DNA of 64,000 bases from Petrosia ficiformis (taxonomy: Eukaryota; Porifera; Demospongiae; Haplosclerida; Petrosiidae): assembly GCA_947044365.1 (NCBI GenBank), contig OX345642.1, forward strand, positions 2,355,598 to 2,419,597, read 5' to 3'. The notes below the pieces were generated by a model, which saw only the letters and a list, made by a program, of their open reading frames with translations, was not told the origin of the DNA and did no database searches. A program made the translations under genes and the position numbers. Shown here piece by piece: positions 36,301 to 47,990 of the stretch. Position 1 is the first letter of the stretch. Each line of letters begins with the position of its first letter.

Positions 36301-38711
36301 GAAGGTGCAACAAGCCACAATAGAAGAATCACTTCATACTATAGTTTCATCAATGTTATTTTGTGTTGTATTAGTAATATGATGATCATTGTTGGTTTAA
36401 TAGGTATAGTATGACTAGTTTCTAGTTTCTCAAAGTTAGGTTGATACATTTTGAAGCATAGGCCAAATTGGCTCAACAATGGTTATTGTGTGCGCCATTG
36501 GGAATACATCTTGAGCCAATTAACAATCAGTTAATGCTGTTAGTGATAATATAATCATAATTAACTGTGACATCTGGACCAAAGAAAGAACTTTGCAGTG
36601 TCAAACAAGAAGCTCTTTGGGCCAATGGTGCACCATACGAGCTTATCAAAAACACTGGTTTCTATATACTGGCCAGTTTGCAAGTTGGCTATATAGTTAG
36701 TTATTGCAATAAACATTTGGTTAGTTAAACTATTTCCACAATGCCTTACTAAAAGGGGTTTTAGCAATAGTTATAATAATATGTAGTTCATTAAAATGAC
36801 ATTTATGTGTAATTTTGTATGTTAGACAAAGCATACTATTTGTAGTGTGAATTAAGGTCACCATACACGAGGCAATATTCAGGCAACTTTGTAGCATGAA
36901 ATTGTAGCATGAAATTGTTGCATGCAACATGTTGAGTGGAAATAGAATGCCTTTCTATTCAGTTCCAAAGTTGCCTCATGTATGGTGGCGGCCTATAGTA
37001 ACATAATTATCATTTTCCAATAGTCTCCTTGTATGGACAAACGTCTATTACAAATTTGGTCCCAAAAAAACTGTACTCAACTCCCCTCAATTGTGATAGC
37101 TGGTCCTCAAAAGACAGGGAGTACTGCACTTCACTTCTTCCTCAAACAGCATCCACAAATGTTAACTAACCCATCTACTCAGCATGCCTTTGAAGAGGTC
37201 CAATTTTTCAGCAGTGAATTATATTATAACAAGGGAATAGACTGGTAAGAGAAGATTAAAATTCGCATGATTTTTAAAAATTTTACCAATTACTATAGGT
37301 ATATGTCAAATTTTCCTTATCCAAAAAATAACTTGAATTTTACTCAATTTGTGTTTGAAAAAAGTGCTACTTACTTTAATCATCCATTAACACCAGAAAG
37401 AGTACATGTCTTGATACCACAGGCAAAAGTGATAATCCTTCTCGCTGATCCAATCAAAAGAGCATATTCATGGTACCAGGTCAGTCCAGATTTTGCATTT
37501 TGCAATACAATTATTATCTTATTGCAAGATGTAGTGTCACTTAACTTTTACGTATTGCAGTATGTATGATTTCATTATAGATAGCTATAAGTATGCACTG
37601 TACGGTTGCAAACATCATTAACTACTCAAGTCTTAGTTGATGTAACTTTGTAGTAAAAGCCTTGTAGCAAGTACGATCTTGTTTAATAATTATTAATTTA
37701 AATAATATTAATTATACAGATATATGCCCTGAAAATGAAATTGAAATATACTATAATTATAACAAATAAATGAATCAGAACTATATTGCGTTAGCCAAAA
37801 ATCATACTCTCCATATTAGTATTGCATTACAAATTCTGTACACCCTACATTCAAATTTTGAATACTTTGAATTTCAGCTGTTCAAATTAATGTTCCCACA
37901 GTATTTCATAGGTTCAGTCATCATTGTATTCACCGTCTTTATTTCAGCACATGATAAGTCACAGAGATCCTACAGCCTTGAATAATAATTTCACAACAGT
38001 TATTAGGGCTCATAAGGAAATTGGATCACCAAGATCACTCTTAACATTACGATCACACTGCCTTTCCCCTGGTATCTATCACGAGCATATCACAAGATGG
38101 CTGAAATACTTCAATCCTGCACAGGTAGTACAATGAAATAACAGTAATCAAACTAGTTGAGTAATTCATTTTCTCCTTAGATTCATTTTGTGGATGGCGA
38201 AGAGCTTGTGAAAAATCCCATACAAGTTTTAATAAATGTAAATGCATTTCTTGGTTTGGAAAGATTTCACTATCAAAAACTATTGAGGCAAGACTATAAT
38301 TATTATGCATTCATAATTACATCATAGCATTATTTCATCCAGTTCAATGTTGTTTTATAAAAGTAGAATAAAACCCAATTTCAAAAATTGACATGATACT
38401 CCTCAATTTTCTGCATTTCCATCTAATGACTATGTATCTATCTATCTATTCCCTATCTTCTTTCAAATCACTTGTGAACTAAACTGTATAGGTTTAGTCC
38501 AAACAAAGGATTTTACTGCATTTCGGGAGATCAAGGAAAGGAGATGTGTCTTGGCATTGGCAAAGGACGAAAGTACCCTGACATTTCCAGTGACGATCTG
38601 AAATATCTAGGAAAGTACTACTCTTTGCCAAATCGAATGCTTTACAAATTGTTACTACACCATTCTAGAGAGCCTCCAACTTGGCTTGTAACTGGTTTCT
38701 CTCGAAACTAA
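27387..38711 (+). CDS. NDST: Heparan sulfate N-deacetylase/N-sulfotransferase (NDST)
   Basis: Golgi bifunctional enzyme that N-deacetylates and then N-sulfates glucosamine of heparan sulfate, using PAPS. Ten exons: 27387-28409, 33344-33583, 34207-34395, 34865-34993, 35723-35905, 37024-37244, 37299-37479, 37948-38124, 38181-38287 and 38492-38711. All phases agree, giving 889 residues against about 880 in vertebrate NDSTs. Residues 3-25 form a type II membrane anchor. The deacetylase part carries [35 protein letters not shown] and [14 protein letters not shown]. The sulfotransferase part carries the PAPS loop [42 protein letters not shown] and a C-terminal [18 protein letters not shown] pair of cysteines. 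Intron 9 is GC-AG (TTGAG/GCAAGA). Intron 1 is 4.9 kb and full of repeats. I do not see which vertebrate NDST it matches best; one ancestral gene is plausible. Confidence 0.95.
28534..28682. mobile_element. hAT-like MITE, CAGTGTT-CCC family, NDST intron 1
   Basis: Ends CAGTGTTACCCTC and GGGGGAAACACTG form imperfect terminal inverted repeats. The interior word TTTAGTCTTGCTC is shared with 53,896-54,044 and, inverted, with 32,572-32,725. No clear target duplication. Confidence 0.65.
28964..29163. mobile_element. TIR element with TACCGTAA termini, NDST intron 1
   Basis: Starts TACCGTAATTCGGGAAAATT and ends with the diverged reverse complement (ATATTCCCGATTTACGGTA), with further internal palindromic words around ACGTACGCACGTACG. 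200 bp, no coding capacity. Confidence 0.65.
29427..29721. mobile_element. hAT-like MITE with 8-bp target-site duplication
   Basis: Termini TAGTGATGTGTGATAC and GTATCACACATCCCTA are inverted repeats, flanked on both sides by AAGTACAC (29,419-29,426 and 29,722-29,729). An 8-bp duplication with a TAGNGATG terminus is typical of hAT elements. The 295-bp interior contains TATCGTATCGTATCG and no transposase. Confidence 0.85.
30720..31785. repeat. Minisatellite, 60-bp unit, about 17 copies, NDST intron 1
   Basis: Unit CACTAATTATGTATACAATG, CATAACAGATGATCCAATAT, then TAATACACAAGTGAATGTAA. Three unit endings alternate: GTGAATGTAA, TTAAATGTAA and GTGAATGTAT. Minor CGTAAC and GGTCC variants occur. Because 60 is divisible by three and one minus-strand frame lacks stops, a 343-codon frame appears, but it is not a gene. 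Degenerate units continue left to about 30,640. Confidence 0.95.
32385..32545. repeat. Dispersed repeat copy (family of 11,250-11,560)
   Basis: Contains TATTTCAAATTTCAATCCAT, TTATGACATTAAACTATA and AGAGGTCATCATGAATGTGA, which align with 11,250-11,560 and with 51,404-51,645. Lies in NDST intron 1. Confidence 0.5.
32572..32725. mobile_element. Diverged CAGTGTT-CCC MITE, inverted copy, NDST intron 1
   Basis: Begins CAGTGTTTCCCTCAAGATAA and runs to about the GGTGGGAGAGCAAGACTAAA segment, which is the reverse complement of the TTTAGTCTTGCTC interior of its relatives. The far terminus is eroded. Confidence 0.5.
33920..34069. mobile_element. pogo/Tigger-like MITE with TA duplication, NDST intron 2
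   Basis: Starts CAGTGAAACACCTCTATTGA and ends ATAGAGGGTTCCACTG, with TA on both flanks (33,918-33,919 and 34,070-34,071). The CAGTGGAACCTCTATT-type terminus and TA target are those of pogo-group mariner elements. 150 bp, non-coding. Confidence 0.8.
36440..36658. mobile_element. hAT-like MITE (family of 20,204-20,415), NDST intron 5
   Basis: Same core and TTATCAAAAACACTG terminus as 20,204-20,415, in reverse orientation. The opposite end (GTTGATACATTTTGAAGCAT) is diverged. No target duplication recognised. Confidence 0.75.
36854..36993. mobile_element. Short TIR element, NDST intron 5
   Basis: AAGGTCACCATACACGAGGC at the left mirrors GCCTCATGTATGGTGGCGGC at the right. The interior carries the palindrome GTTGCATGCAAC. 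140 bp, non-coding. Confidence 0.65.
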
Positions 38712-39004
38712 TTGTTTGTATACACATGTTTCCCCAAATTGTATTATATTATATATATTAGTTTTATTTTTAATAATTCAACAATATAATTTATAATTAT
38801 AAATGCAAATGAACAAAAGTAATGACTAATGATAGTAATTAATTTACAGATTAATTAGAGTTGAATGTGAAATTTAGTATATATATTAGCCTTGTCATGT
38901 TGCATACAATGGATGATGTGTAATTGTTTTGTGCATCCATGTATTTCCCTCAATTGGGAATAATAATTAATATGGCTTAAGCTTCACATTGCATTTTCCA
39001 CAAG

Positions 39005-39035
<31 letters not shown>

Positions 39036-39578
39036 ATTATATATATATATATAATTATAATATATGTAAAGTGGTCATCAAAGCTCTTGTTTGTGGTAAA
39101 TTCTAGTTTCCAAAGTGTACAGAGCTCCATTAGTGCTGTATATGCTGTTGCATTCACCACAAAAATTAGCATGTCTCCACATCAAGTCCACTGTAAACTT
39201 GACAATGCAATTTAACAATTTAAAAGAAATTTATAATTAAAACTATAATACCAATTGTATTATGTACAGTATTTATAAAATTATTCATAGCAAGAAGCAG
39301 CTAATGTGAATTTTATATACAAGTGTTTCAATTATACTAAGTGTCTATTGTTGAGCTACAATATCCTTCTTTAATACATCATGCATACCAAATACCTATG
39401 TGAATATAATATATAATTATAATCATACATCACTGAATGATATCACCATAACAATGCTTGAAATATCATCCAGTATTTGGCCATTTTCTGGACTTTTCAC
39501 ATCTTTGTCCTGACAAAATTGCATTTGACTGGACAAGTTATCTGATTAGTTGCAAGAATAATAAATCAGAAACTTCAC
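38712..39578. other. Spacer between convergent NDST and NHL genes
   Basis: AT-rich, with an (AT)n microsatellite at about 39,007-39,062. A 61-codon plus-strand frame at 39,458 is not supported by motifs or splice context. Probably holds both 3' UTRs. Confidence 0.5.
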
Positions 39579-41193
39579 CTATTTCGAGCACTGTAGTAAG
39601 CTATTTAAGTAACATGCTGAATGCATATGTGCCGAAGCTATGATGCAAAATACCTGTAAACGGTTGTTAGTATGATCACAGACATAAACACGAGATAGAT
39701 GATCAACTGTTAAACCACAAGGGAACCTTAATTGTCCTTTTCCACTTCCCCACTCTGCAAAACTGTGAAGGAATCTCCCATCTTCATCAAACATAGAAAT
39801 ACGATGATTTCCCAGTTCAGCAACATATAAAACATTTTTTGAGTCAATGGAAATTGCTGTAGGATGGTTCAAATGGCCTTTAGCTGATCCACGTGAGCCA
39901 AATGACGACAAGTACATACCATTGCTTGTGAATTTTTGCACTCTGTGGTTCAAGCTATCAGCTACATATATAGTTCCATAAAGGTCTATGGCAATTCCCC
40001 AAGGGTATTTGAATTCGCCTTGTGCAATACCTTTTTCACCAAAACTGAACAAGTGTGTGAGATCTGGATTGAAAACATGGATTTTGTGTGCATTTCGATC
40101 ACTTACATGAACTCTTTCGTTGGGACTAATCGCTATCCCCATAGGCCATAAAAGACAGCATCGTTTACTACTTTGATTGGTAAAAACTGTTTCTGTCTGA
40201 CCATCAAGTGTTAAACGATGTATTTGTTGTTTTGCACTATCAACTGCAAGAATGAAATCTTCCTTAGTAACAGCCACTCCACCAGGATGAAGACGTGGGG
40301 ACACAATTGTCATTACAGTATCACCATCCTTGTTGATCAGTTTAATACATTCTTTACCTTTCTCTGACAAAATAACATCTCCCATACTTGTTAATGATAC
40401 ACCCCATGGCCTGTTTAGACCAGATATACACCGAATCCAACAATAAGGCTTCAATGGAGATTCTTCTTTACAAGAGTCCAAATTCTTTTTCGAAGAATAC
40501 ATTACTAATTCGTCAATTCTTTTGGGACTTCTACATACACGAAAGAAACTATTCATTGTCTGTCTTAACCTTTCTTGTTCACGTCTGAATATTTTCACTG
40601 TTGGGCATAAAGCCTCTTGTAAGGCCAACCTACTGTCTCGTAATGTTAATTCTAATCATGATTGAATTTGAAATATATATATATTATATTATTGTTCAAA
40701 GACTTGAAGTTGAAAATAGCTCTAAAATCTGTTTTGCCCTGCATAGTTCAAGAATAAAAAAATATAAATACACTACTACTGAAAATAGCACCAAAAAAAC
40801 TCACACTTCTTGTAAATGAGAATTCTCTGTAAATTGCATTTTTTGCAGACAGAGTTGAATTCCAACTTTCTCAAGGCAGTTTTGTCGATGAGAATGACCT
40901 GTATAAGCAAAATTGATTCATTACTTTGTGTAGTAGTACAAAGGTATTCACGCATTTTCAGGTTAAGAGCCTAGTAATATAAGCTAAATATTTTGCATAT
41001 AGACTAAAATACACCACAGTGTACAATATGCAGGCTCACTAATCTATTGTTGTACAAGACAGCATAGCTAGAATCTATTACCTCATATTCTTTGTACAAT
41101 TGTAAAATGATGCAAGATTATTCCAACTCAATGATAAAACATACCTGCATGTGAAATGTCCGAGAGATATTGAATCAATTTACAGCATGCCAT
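39579..41193 (-). CDS. Six-bladed NHL-repeat protein with N-terminal helical region
   Basis: Three exons: 41145-41193 (start MACCKLIQYLSDISHA), 40805-40898 and 39654-40629 or, if the last donor is not used, reading on to a stop at 39,579. Phases agree, giving about 373-397 residues. The first 100 residues are helical (CLQKMQFTENSHLQEV, EALCPTVKIFRREQERLR), like the coiled coil of TRIM-NHL proteins. Six NHL repeats follow, each with a GVS/GVA/GIA/GLT core and a D/N-H-K/R-I/V-x-V/K ending, for example YPWGIAIDLYGTIYVADS and NHRVQKF. That is enough for a closed propeller. No RING or B-box is found up to ARMC8, so an E3 ligase role is not supported; a binding scaffold is the cautious reading. Convergent with NDST and about 160 bp downstream of ARMC8. 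Confidence 0.85.
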
Positions 41194-41351
41194 GAGAACC
41201 GAAGTGTTTTTATTTGTTCTCTACGTGCAGGAAAGAACCAACAGTATGAATTGCAGGAAATAAACATAAATATAGTAGTGTATAATGATATACCAGGCCA
41301 GACCACTGCAGTGAAGGCCTACTACATGCAATGTATAGAATTAAGTCTTAT

Positions 41352-44300
41352 TCAAATCATATACACATGCATTATATAATTATATATCATGTAAGTTATT
41401 ATCTTTAAATGTCTCACTAGTAGTTGCACAAGACATTGAACTACCAGATCACTTTCTGCTATTCTGTCACGACTCCTTGTACAACCACTTGAGAGATTCA
41501 CCAGGACACACAAAGCCTTGACAATAATAAACAAATAAAATTTAAGAGAAATAACATTGATACAATATAGTTTTCTTTCTCCGTTACACTCATACAATAT
41601 AGACACATACACACCTGTTCACAAATCTGATCAGAGCAGCCAACTGCTAAAATTGCTCCTAATGTTTGAATGAGACCTACACCATGTTCATCCATGATGG
41701 AGTCAGACTCCTATAAGAAGAGAGAAGTGCATACATGACAGTCAAGGGCAAAACGTAATAATTATCCTTCTAATAACTTCAGCAAGTGTAGTATGTACCT
41801 CCATAGACTGAGTTAAATTCATTAACAATCCCAAACACTTCATTATCAAGTCTTCATTCTGTTGATGCTGCAATAACCTGAAATAATTAATTAACTGCTG
41901 TTACTAGTATATATTTATGCTACTGTTATATACATAATAATGTGTTCCAGTGAGACTGAAGTTCTGATCTGTTTCACTATAACATCACTAGCTTCACGGG
42001 AACAATTCTGAAGAGATGGAGAGAAAAAAACTATTAAAAAAATTAAACCCAGCAATAATAATACTGGGTGATCAGTAGTATTAACTCACCATCAATGCCC
42101 AAATAGCATTGAGTTGAATTTGTGGATTAGAATGAGTACACAATACTGATAGAGTTGGTATAATACCTTCAGTAACCATTGCCTGAAATACAAATCAATT
42201 AGAATGTATCATGTCAATTTTGTTTTTACACATTTTGGACTAGTATTTTGTTGTAACTATAATCGAAGGGCTAGAACTATAATAGTGGACAATGGTGAAT
42301 ATAAAAATACTTAAAAGTTTTAAGAACCAATGAAATTTTAAAACCATTTCTTGTCTGATAGTGAGTATATATACCATGATGGAACATGAATAATTTCCAG
42401 TATAATTCCTTGGATCACTACATGTGGCTATGTTATAGTAACAAGCAACTGCCTGAAGATACACAAAATGTCCACATGCACATACCTCTCTGCTAGGACA
42501 AAATGAGAGAAGAAGGTTACAAGCCAAACTACTGGAGACTGATACACAATCTACATTAGTGGATGACAGCATCTGTGGAGAGGTAAATTTATTCATGGAG
42601 TGGACAACAGGAACACAATATTTTGTCCAGGTCATATTATAATTTCAACTACCTTCTGGATTTTATTCTTCGAGTAAACCTACTGTAAGAAGATTATATA
42701 TGGCATGTAGAGCCAATTGCTTTCCATGAGTTTATTCTATACATATATACACATCTACATGTTTGTGTCATGTATGCATTGCATACGTAGTTAAGGAAGT
42801 TCCATCATTCTGAGTGGTTCGATAGGTTGCTTCAGAGATGAGATGAGAAAGTCAGCAATGAATAATTAATGGCACCATGCACTCATGCAGCAATTAAGAG
42901 ATATCCATATGTTTTGTTAGGATTTAATTTTTTAGAAAATTATTATCTTCATTGCCACTTGCTCTACCTTGACAATAGCTTTCCACACTTCAGCATCAGA
43001 TAAATATGTTCTTAGGAGTTTAGCTGAACGAGACAAGCTCAATAAACATCTGTAAAGAAAACAAATGAGGATAAGAGGTCACTGAATTTTCCTCCACATT
43101 GACATTTCATTGCTGAAAAGTCTAATCATTGCTTGGATTCATAATATAACTATTGATTAGATATGATCTATAAATTAATAGCAAAATGAAACACATAAGC
43201 TTACCTTGCAGCTGCAATTTTTACTTCAGGAACTTCACATTCGAGAGCATCGGACAAATGTTGCATGGGCTTAGCTAAAGTGATCACCTAATTTGAATAA
43301 TTTTGTAAGTAGCTTTTTGACTAACACAAAATATAATAGACACATACATCTACAGGTGTGTGGAAACAGTCAGTCATACATAACATTGTCCGATAACTAG
43401 TGAATGGGTAAATTGAAACTGAGCTGTACACAAAGTATATGGGGAGCAGGACAAGAGTGGTGAAAATGTGTCAAAATGTCTGGCAATTGGCTCACTATTT
43501 CCACACCCCTGTGCATGTAGATACTTCATTATGACAAGTGATGTGAAACATCTCCCTCCATGCAGGGTTCATACATACATAAATAAAAGGAGGTAATCCC
43601 CCAAAATACCCAAAATACCCAAAATATTCAGGAACTAAAAATTTCACTGATAATGTACAAAATGATTGGCAAAATCATACTTTAAATCTGATATCTTCTA
43701 CCAATGAACTTAAATTAGCAAGCAGATGAAGAGCATTCTAGATAGAGAGAAGAAATAATAATACTCAAGAAATAGGTACTGCAGAAGTCGTTTTTCTTCA
43801 AAACTCTTATATTAATTTTGATTCCATTGTTATTTTACTGAACAGATCCATCTGTGACACGACAATAAAGACTTATATGTACTTACTTATAAAATATGTT
43901 CATTACTTAAAGAATTTCAGTAGATCAAAATTAAAATTAGTGAACATGCATGTAGCTCTAAAATGACCAAATATCTTGCTACATGGTTAGCCAAATAAGG
44001 AAAAGGTGATCTGATTTTTGCATTTAATTTGATGCACATTGGATCACCAGTACTTTTAATATTAAAATAATTATTATAACAATTTAAACAGTATAAACAA
44101 ATCACTCTTTCTTACCTGACGAAGGGTATTATAGAGGATGATATTTTGTTCATTAATCATTTCATCATCTTCATTTGGTTTATCAATAAAGAAACCAGCA
44201 AGAACAGACAAAAGACAATCAGTGTTGGATGCTATCTCCTGTAGCTCCGGGTTACCAGCTATTAGTTCAGCTATCATAAGACAGTGTATTTTATATGGAG

Positions 44301-47300
44301 TTCGTAATGTGGTCTTAACATTATGAATATAAATGATTTCTAGCATAGTGATACATATAATTATACTATTGTAATGGCATGAAGGAATTGTTGTTTTAGA
44401 TTTTGAACAACAAATAGAACCTTTCATTGCTCATAGGGCAGATGAATAATTATATAATTGTACATAAATAATAATAATAATTATTATATTAAACCCAATT
44501 TTATATCAGCTCTATTGGGGTTCTTGTATCAACCTACCTAGTGTACTAGCAGCCTTTGTTCTAACAGTATCATCAATGTCTCTCTTACACAAATGAACCA
44601 GGCCAGGTATAAGTTTCAGTGTGACTAATGGATCATTAGATGGCAAAGCATTTGCCTTATGTAAATGAGTCATACTAGAAGACAGTTAGAAAGGAAAGAA
44701 TCAAATGGAAATTAACACCCAGCTCACATTTACTCCTTTTGTCAACTTCCAATAAATTTATTCCTACTTCATCAATAATAATCCACAAAAAATGCTCTTC
44801 ATCTTTAAACAAAACCTCTAGCTACTACTTCGTCTTTGACAGAATAGTCTCACGAGCCAGCCCCTTTTCTTATACATGTATATACTAGGAGTTAGCTCAT
44901 GAAACTAAGACAGCATTCAAGTCATAATTAACATTTTTGATCAGTATGGACATAAAACTTAGAAGGTAGTTCAATGAAGAAAGAAGAGAAAGTAGTAGCT
45001 AGCTAATCATTCTGTTGTTGTGATTACACTCAGAAGTAAAACAACTCACAAAATGGCAATGTTAATTTTAATATGGACGGATGCAGAGTAACTCAAAAGA
45101 TTTGTCAAAAGGGACAAGAGAGTCTCCCCTTCATGTGACCCTATAAAGAGTAAGTATAATATTACATCAATCATAACATTTATCTATGTACATAATTATA
45201 CCAACATACATGTATACCAACAAACCTGGTACCATACAATCAAGACAAGCTGAAGCTGTGAATTGATTTCCATCTATCACTGAACATAAGCACTGAAGAC
45301 CAGCAGATACAACCTACCAAAGATAAATACATACAATATAAAATTATCCTTTTGGAACAATTTTACTTACTTTAGGAGATGTGGAGAGAAGAAGAGAATA
45401 CAGTTGTGAAATTATTCCATTAGCAAATAAGAAATGCTGATGATCCTGTGCCTATGAACGAGGAGTAGAGGTAATGCTTCATTTGCATATCAGACTAGTT
45501 GAACACACTTGCATACCTGACATGTTATTGATAGTATAGTGGCAGCACATTCATTAAGAGGTGATGAATGACTCAAAAGATTGACCAGTTGACGAGCAAT
45601 TGCATTATCCTAGAATAAGTTTCCAAGGTTAAAAAAACAAAAAAGTTATTCAGAGAACATTTAAATGGATATCACATTCTTGAATGTGACCATACTTCAG
45701 TTATAGTGAACTGATACTCTTTAGCACACATAAAAACATGTAAAGACGTACATAGTTCATATGTGTTACACACATTTATCTATGTAGATAAATACATAGA
45801 CATACCTATAGCTAATTACATACATAGTTTACCTGGTAGATAAATTCCCCAGGAGCTGTACCAGTTGTATAAACACTCCTCAGTGCTTTAAGACAAGCAC
45901 TGACAACATTAATATGATCATGACATATACCTTTAGGTAAAAGAAGAAAGCAACTCAAGAGTACTATGTAATTTCATGTTAACAAAATGTTCTAGCATCA
46001 GAAATATGTCTAATTAAATGCAGCTACAACACTTATGAATAACCAAACCATTTGACATATTGTTTTGACATAGTTATCAGTAGCAACTACTACTGTGTAT
46101 GTTGGAAACAGATTCTAGAAAGGCAGTAGATAATATTTCTTGTAATTCTCCAATCAGTTTATTAGAAATAAAAACCAAATGTTTTGATAGCTATTTTCTT
46201 CAATGGTATAATAGTAAATGTGCACAGAAAGTTAACTACTTATAGTCAAAAACTGAGTTCAGTCCTAAGTTCTGTCTTGATGGAATAGAATATGCAGGCT
46301 CACATTGGTCCTAGACTACTGCACAAACTTACCATTTAGCAACAAAGATACACCTCCATTCTGTACTAGCTCATCCACTGCTTCAGGAGCTCCTATATAT
46401 AAGACAAACAAGTTTACTAATTATTTCAATACAGGATTGACTAGCTATAATTCATACCATGACTCAGACTGCCCATCACAATAGCTAACTCAGTCAATAC
46501 ATCAACATCAGTGCTGCACTGTGTCCAAGTTTCAATAAATCTATGATGTATTAAGACTTGTTTAGGTATGTGTTTGTGACAAGAAGTCAAAAGAACAAAA
46601 CATCTTTCATTTTAATTCCCATACCACGAAAGACTTATGACATGAAGGCTTGTGAATGTATATTATAAGGTATGCACTAATAATAGATCATCCTGTTTCA
46701 AGTCATGTGAAACTAATCATGGAAGCAATAATAATGTGTGTACAAGATAAAAGATAATATAGCTATTGATGCCTACTGTCATAGATGAAAAATCAACCTA
46801 AATTACATTGGAAATTTTATCAAATATGTGCATTAGCTCAAAGAGCTTCTTATTTGGCACTACACAGTACTCTCTTTGGGCCAGTGGTGCAGTTAATTAA
46901 ATCTTTGTTAATTGGCTCAAGATGTATTCACAATGGCACACACACTAACCATTGTTGAGCCAATTTGGCCTATGCTTCAAAAAGTATCAAAAACTCTGGC
47001 ATGTCCCTTTACCTTGGTAATGCTCCATTAGATAAAAAGATCCGTTTCCGTTTTCTATTTCCAATCACAGAATTTCTGATTCTTCTATAATATAATTATA
47101 AGATTTGTAATACAAGACAAGCACTACCTAACATGTTACTTCCTTATAAGGAAAACTCATTATGTACATCAGCTCACAACAGGTCAACAACAGGTCAACA
47201 ACATTGATACATTATCCATCCGAGTTATTAAAAATTTAATAGAGATTTAATACTACATGCAAAGCAAGTATACTTTATACACAGCTCATCAATTCGGTAA

Positions 47301-47946
47301 TTGCTACCAATCATATTGTACCAGTAATGTAATGAATGTACTGATAAAATTAAAAGATTAATAATACTCTTTATCGTGAAAATACACATTTTCAGTAAAG
47401 GAATAAGATGCTCAAGGCCTAAACGCAGATGTCAATTATTTGGAAGGTATCCGAATTTATTATTTGAATAGAATATCCGTATCACAGGTGAATTTTACCA
47501 ATCATGTAACACTTTTAAAACTTTTCCACGAAGTGTGATACCAGATACACGTCACTTGGATTGAATGTAACAAATGGCACCTTGAGTATCTCATGAGGCC
47601 ATGTCTTCGATCCTAGGGTCTCCTGTCATTAGGGTTTTAATCTGTATCATTTACCACACCTTCTCAAGGTGCCGTTCTTTACAATTGATCCCTTCACCCT
47701 AATTTACAGACAACTAGTGGAAATATTGATCCAACTGCCAGCCATTTTGACCTATTTTCAGTTCTGATAATAATTACAATACATAAATTCCCAGTATTTT
47801 ACTATAATTTGGCAAAGTTGTTGTACTGGACACTAACACACTAAAAGATGAATTATTGACCTCACTACAACCAGTCTTTGATGGTTACTTTCAGAGAGCA
47901 TAAGTTGTTTGAGTGCGTCTGTTTCATTCAAAGTGAGAGCCATCAT
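41352..47946 (-). CDS. ARMC8: Armadillo-repeat protein ARMC8 (GID/CTLH ligase subunit)
   Basis: Scaffold of the GID/CTLH ubiquitin ligase. Twenty short exons were traced from 47861-47946 (start MALTLNETDALKQLMLSES) through 47013-47094, 46458-46542, 46333-46392, 45833-45930, 45517-45609, 45371-45451, 45226-45313, 45050-45140, 44538-44674, 44116-44270, 43681-43737, 43205-43287, 42968-43049, 42486-42572, 42090-42182, 41934-42007, 41799-41877, 41615-41710 to 41352-41516. I checked nearly all junction phases. Family landmarks: NSVIGNRKRKR, LKLIPGLVHLCKRD, PELQEIASNTDCLLSVLAGFF, RCLLSLSRSAKLLRTYLSDA, SLACNLLLSFCPSRE, NAIWALM and LCVLVNLSSGCT. Length is about 620 residues against about 660 in vertebrates, because the last ARM repeat is not found. 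The protein ends in low-complexity LKIITYMIYNYIMH, or a final exon was missed. The start lies 44 bp from the divergent DUF547 gene. Confidence 0.88.
43353..43511. mobile_element. TIR element with GTGTGGAAA termini, ARMC8 intron
   Basis: CAGGTGTGTGGAAACAG at the left and TTTCCACACCCCTG at the right. A closely similar element is at 51,927-52,087. Partial relatives are near 23,680-23,830 and 47,712-47,850. Terminal sequence resembles hAT elements. Non-coding. Confidence 0.7.
46828..46998. mobile_element. hAT-like MITE next to ARMC8 exon 2 donor
   Basis: Same family as 20,204-20,415; ends AGTATCAAAAACTCTGG. On the minus strand the element begins about 14 bp inside the intron after the exon 47013-47094 donor, so it sits very close to the splice signals. 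Confidence 0.75.
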
Positions 47947-47990
47947 GAATCTATCTAACCACACCTATTAGTACAACCCCAAACTGAATG
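47947..47990. promoter_or_regulatory. 44-bp bidirectional region, ARMC8 / DUF547 gene
   Basis: The gap between two divergent ATG codons is 44 bp, too short for two conventional promoters with separate 5' UTRs. Contains CCACACCTAT at 47,959-47,968. Transcription presumably starts inside or very near the opposite gene's leader, or one ATG is misassigned. Confidence 0.5.
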
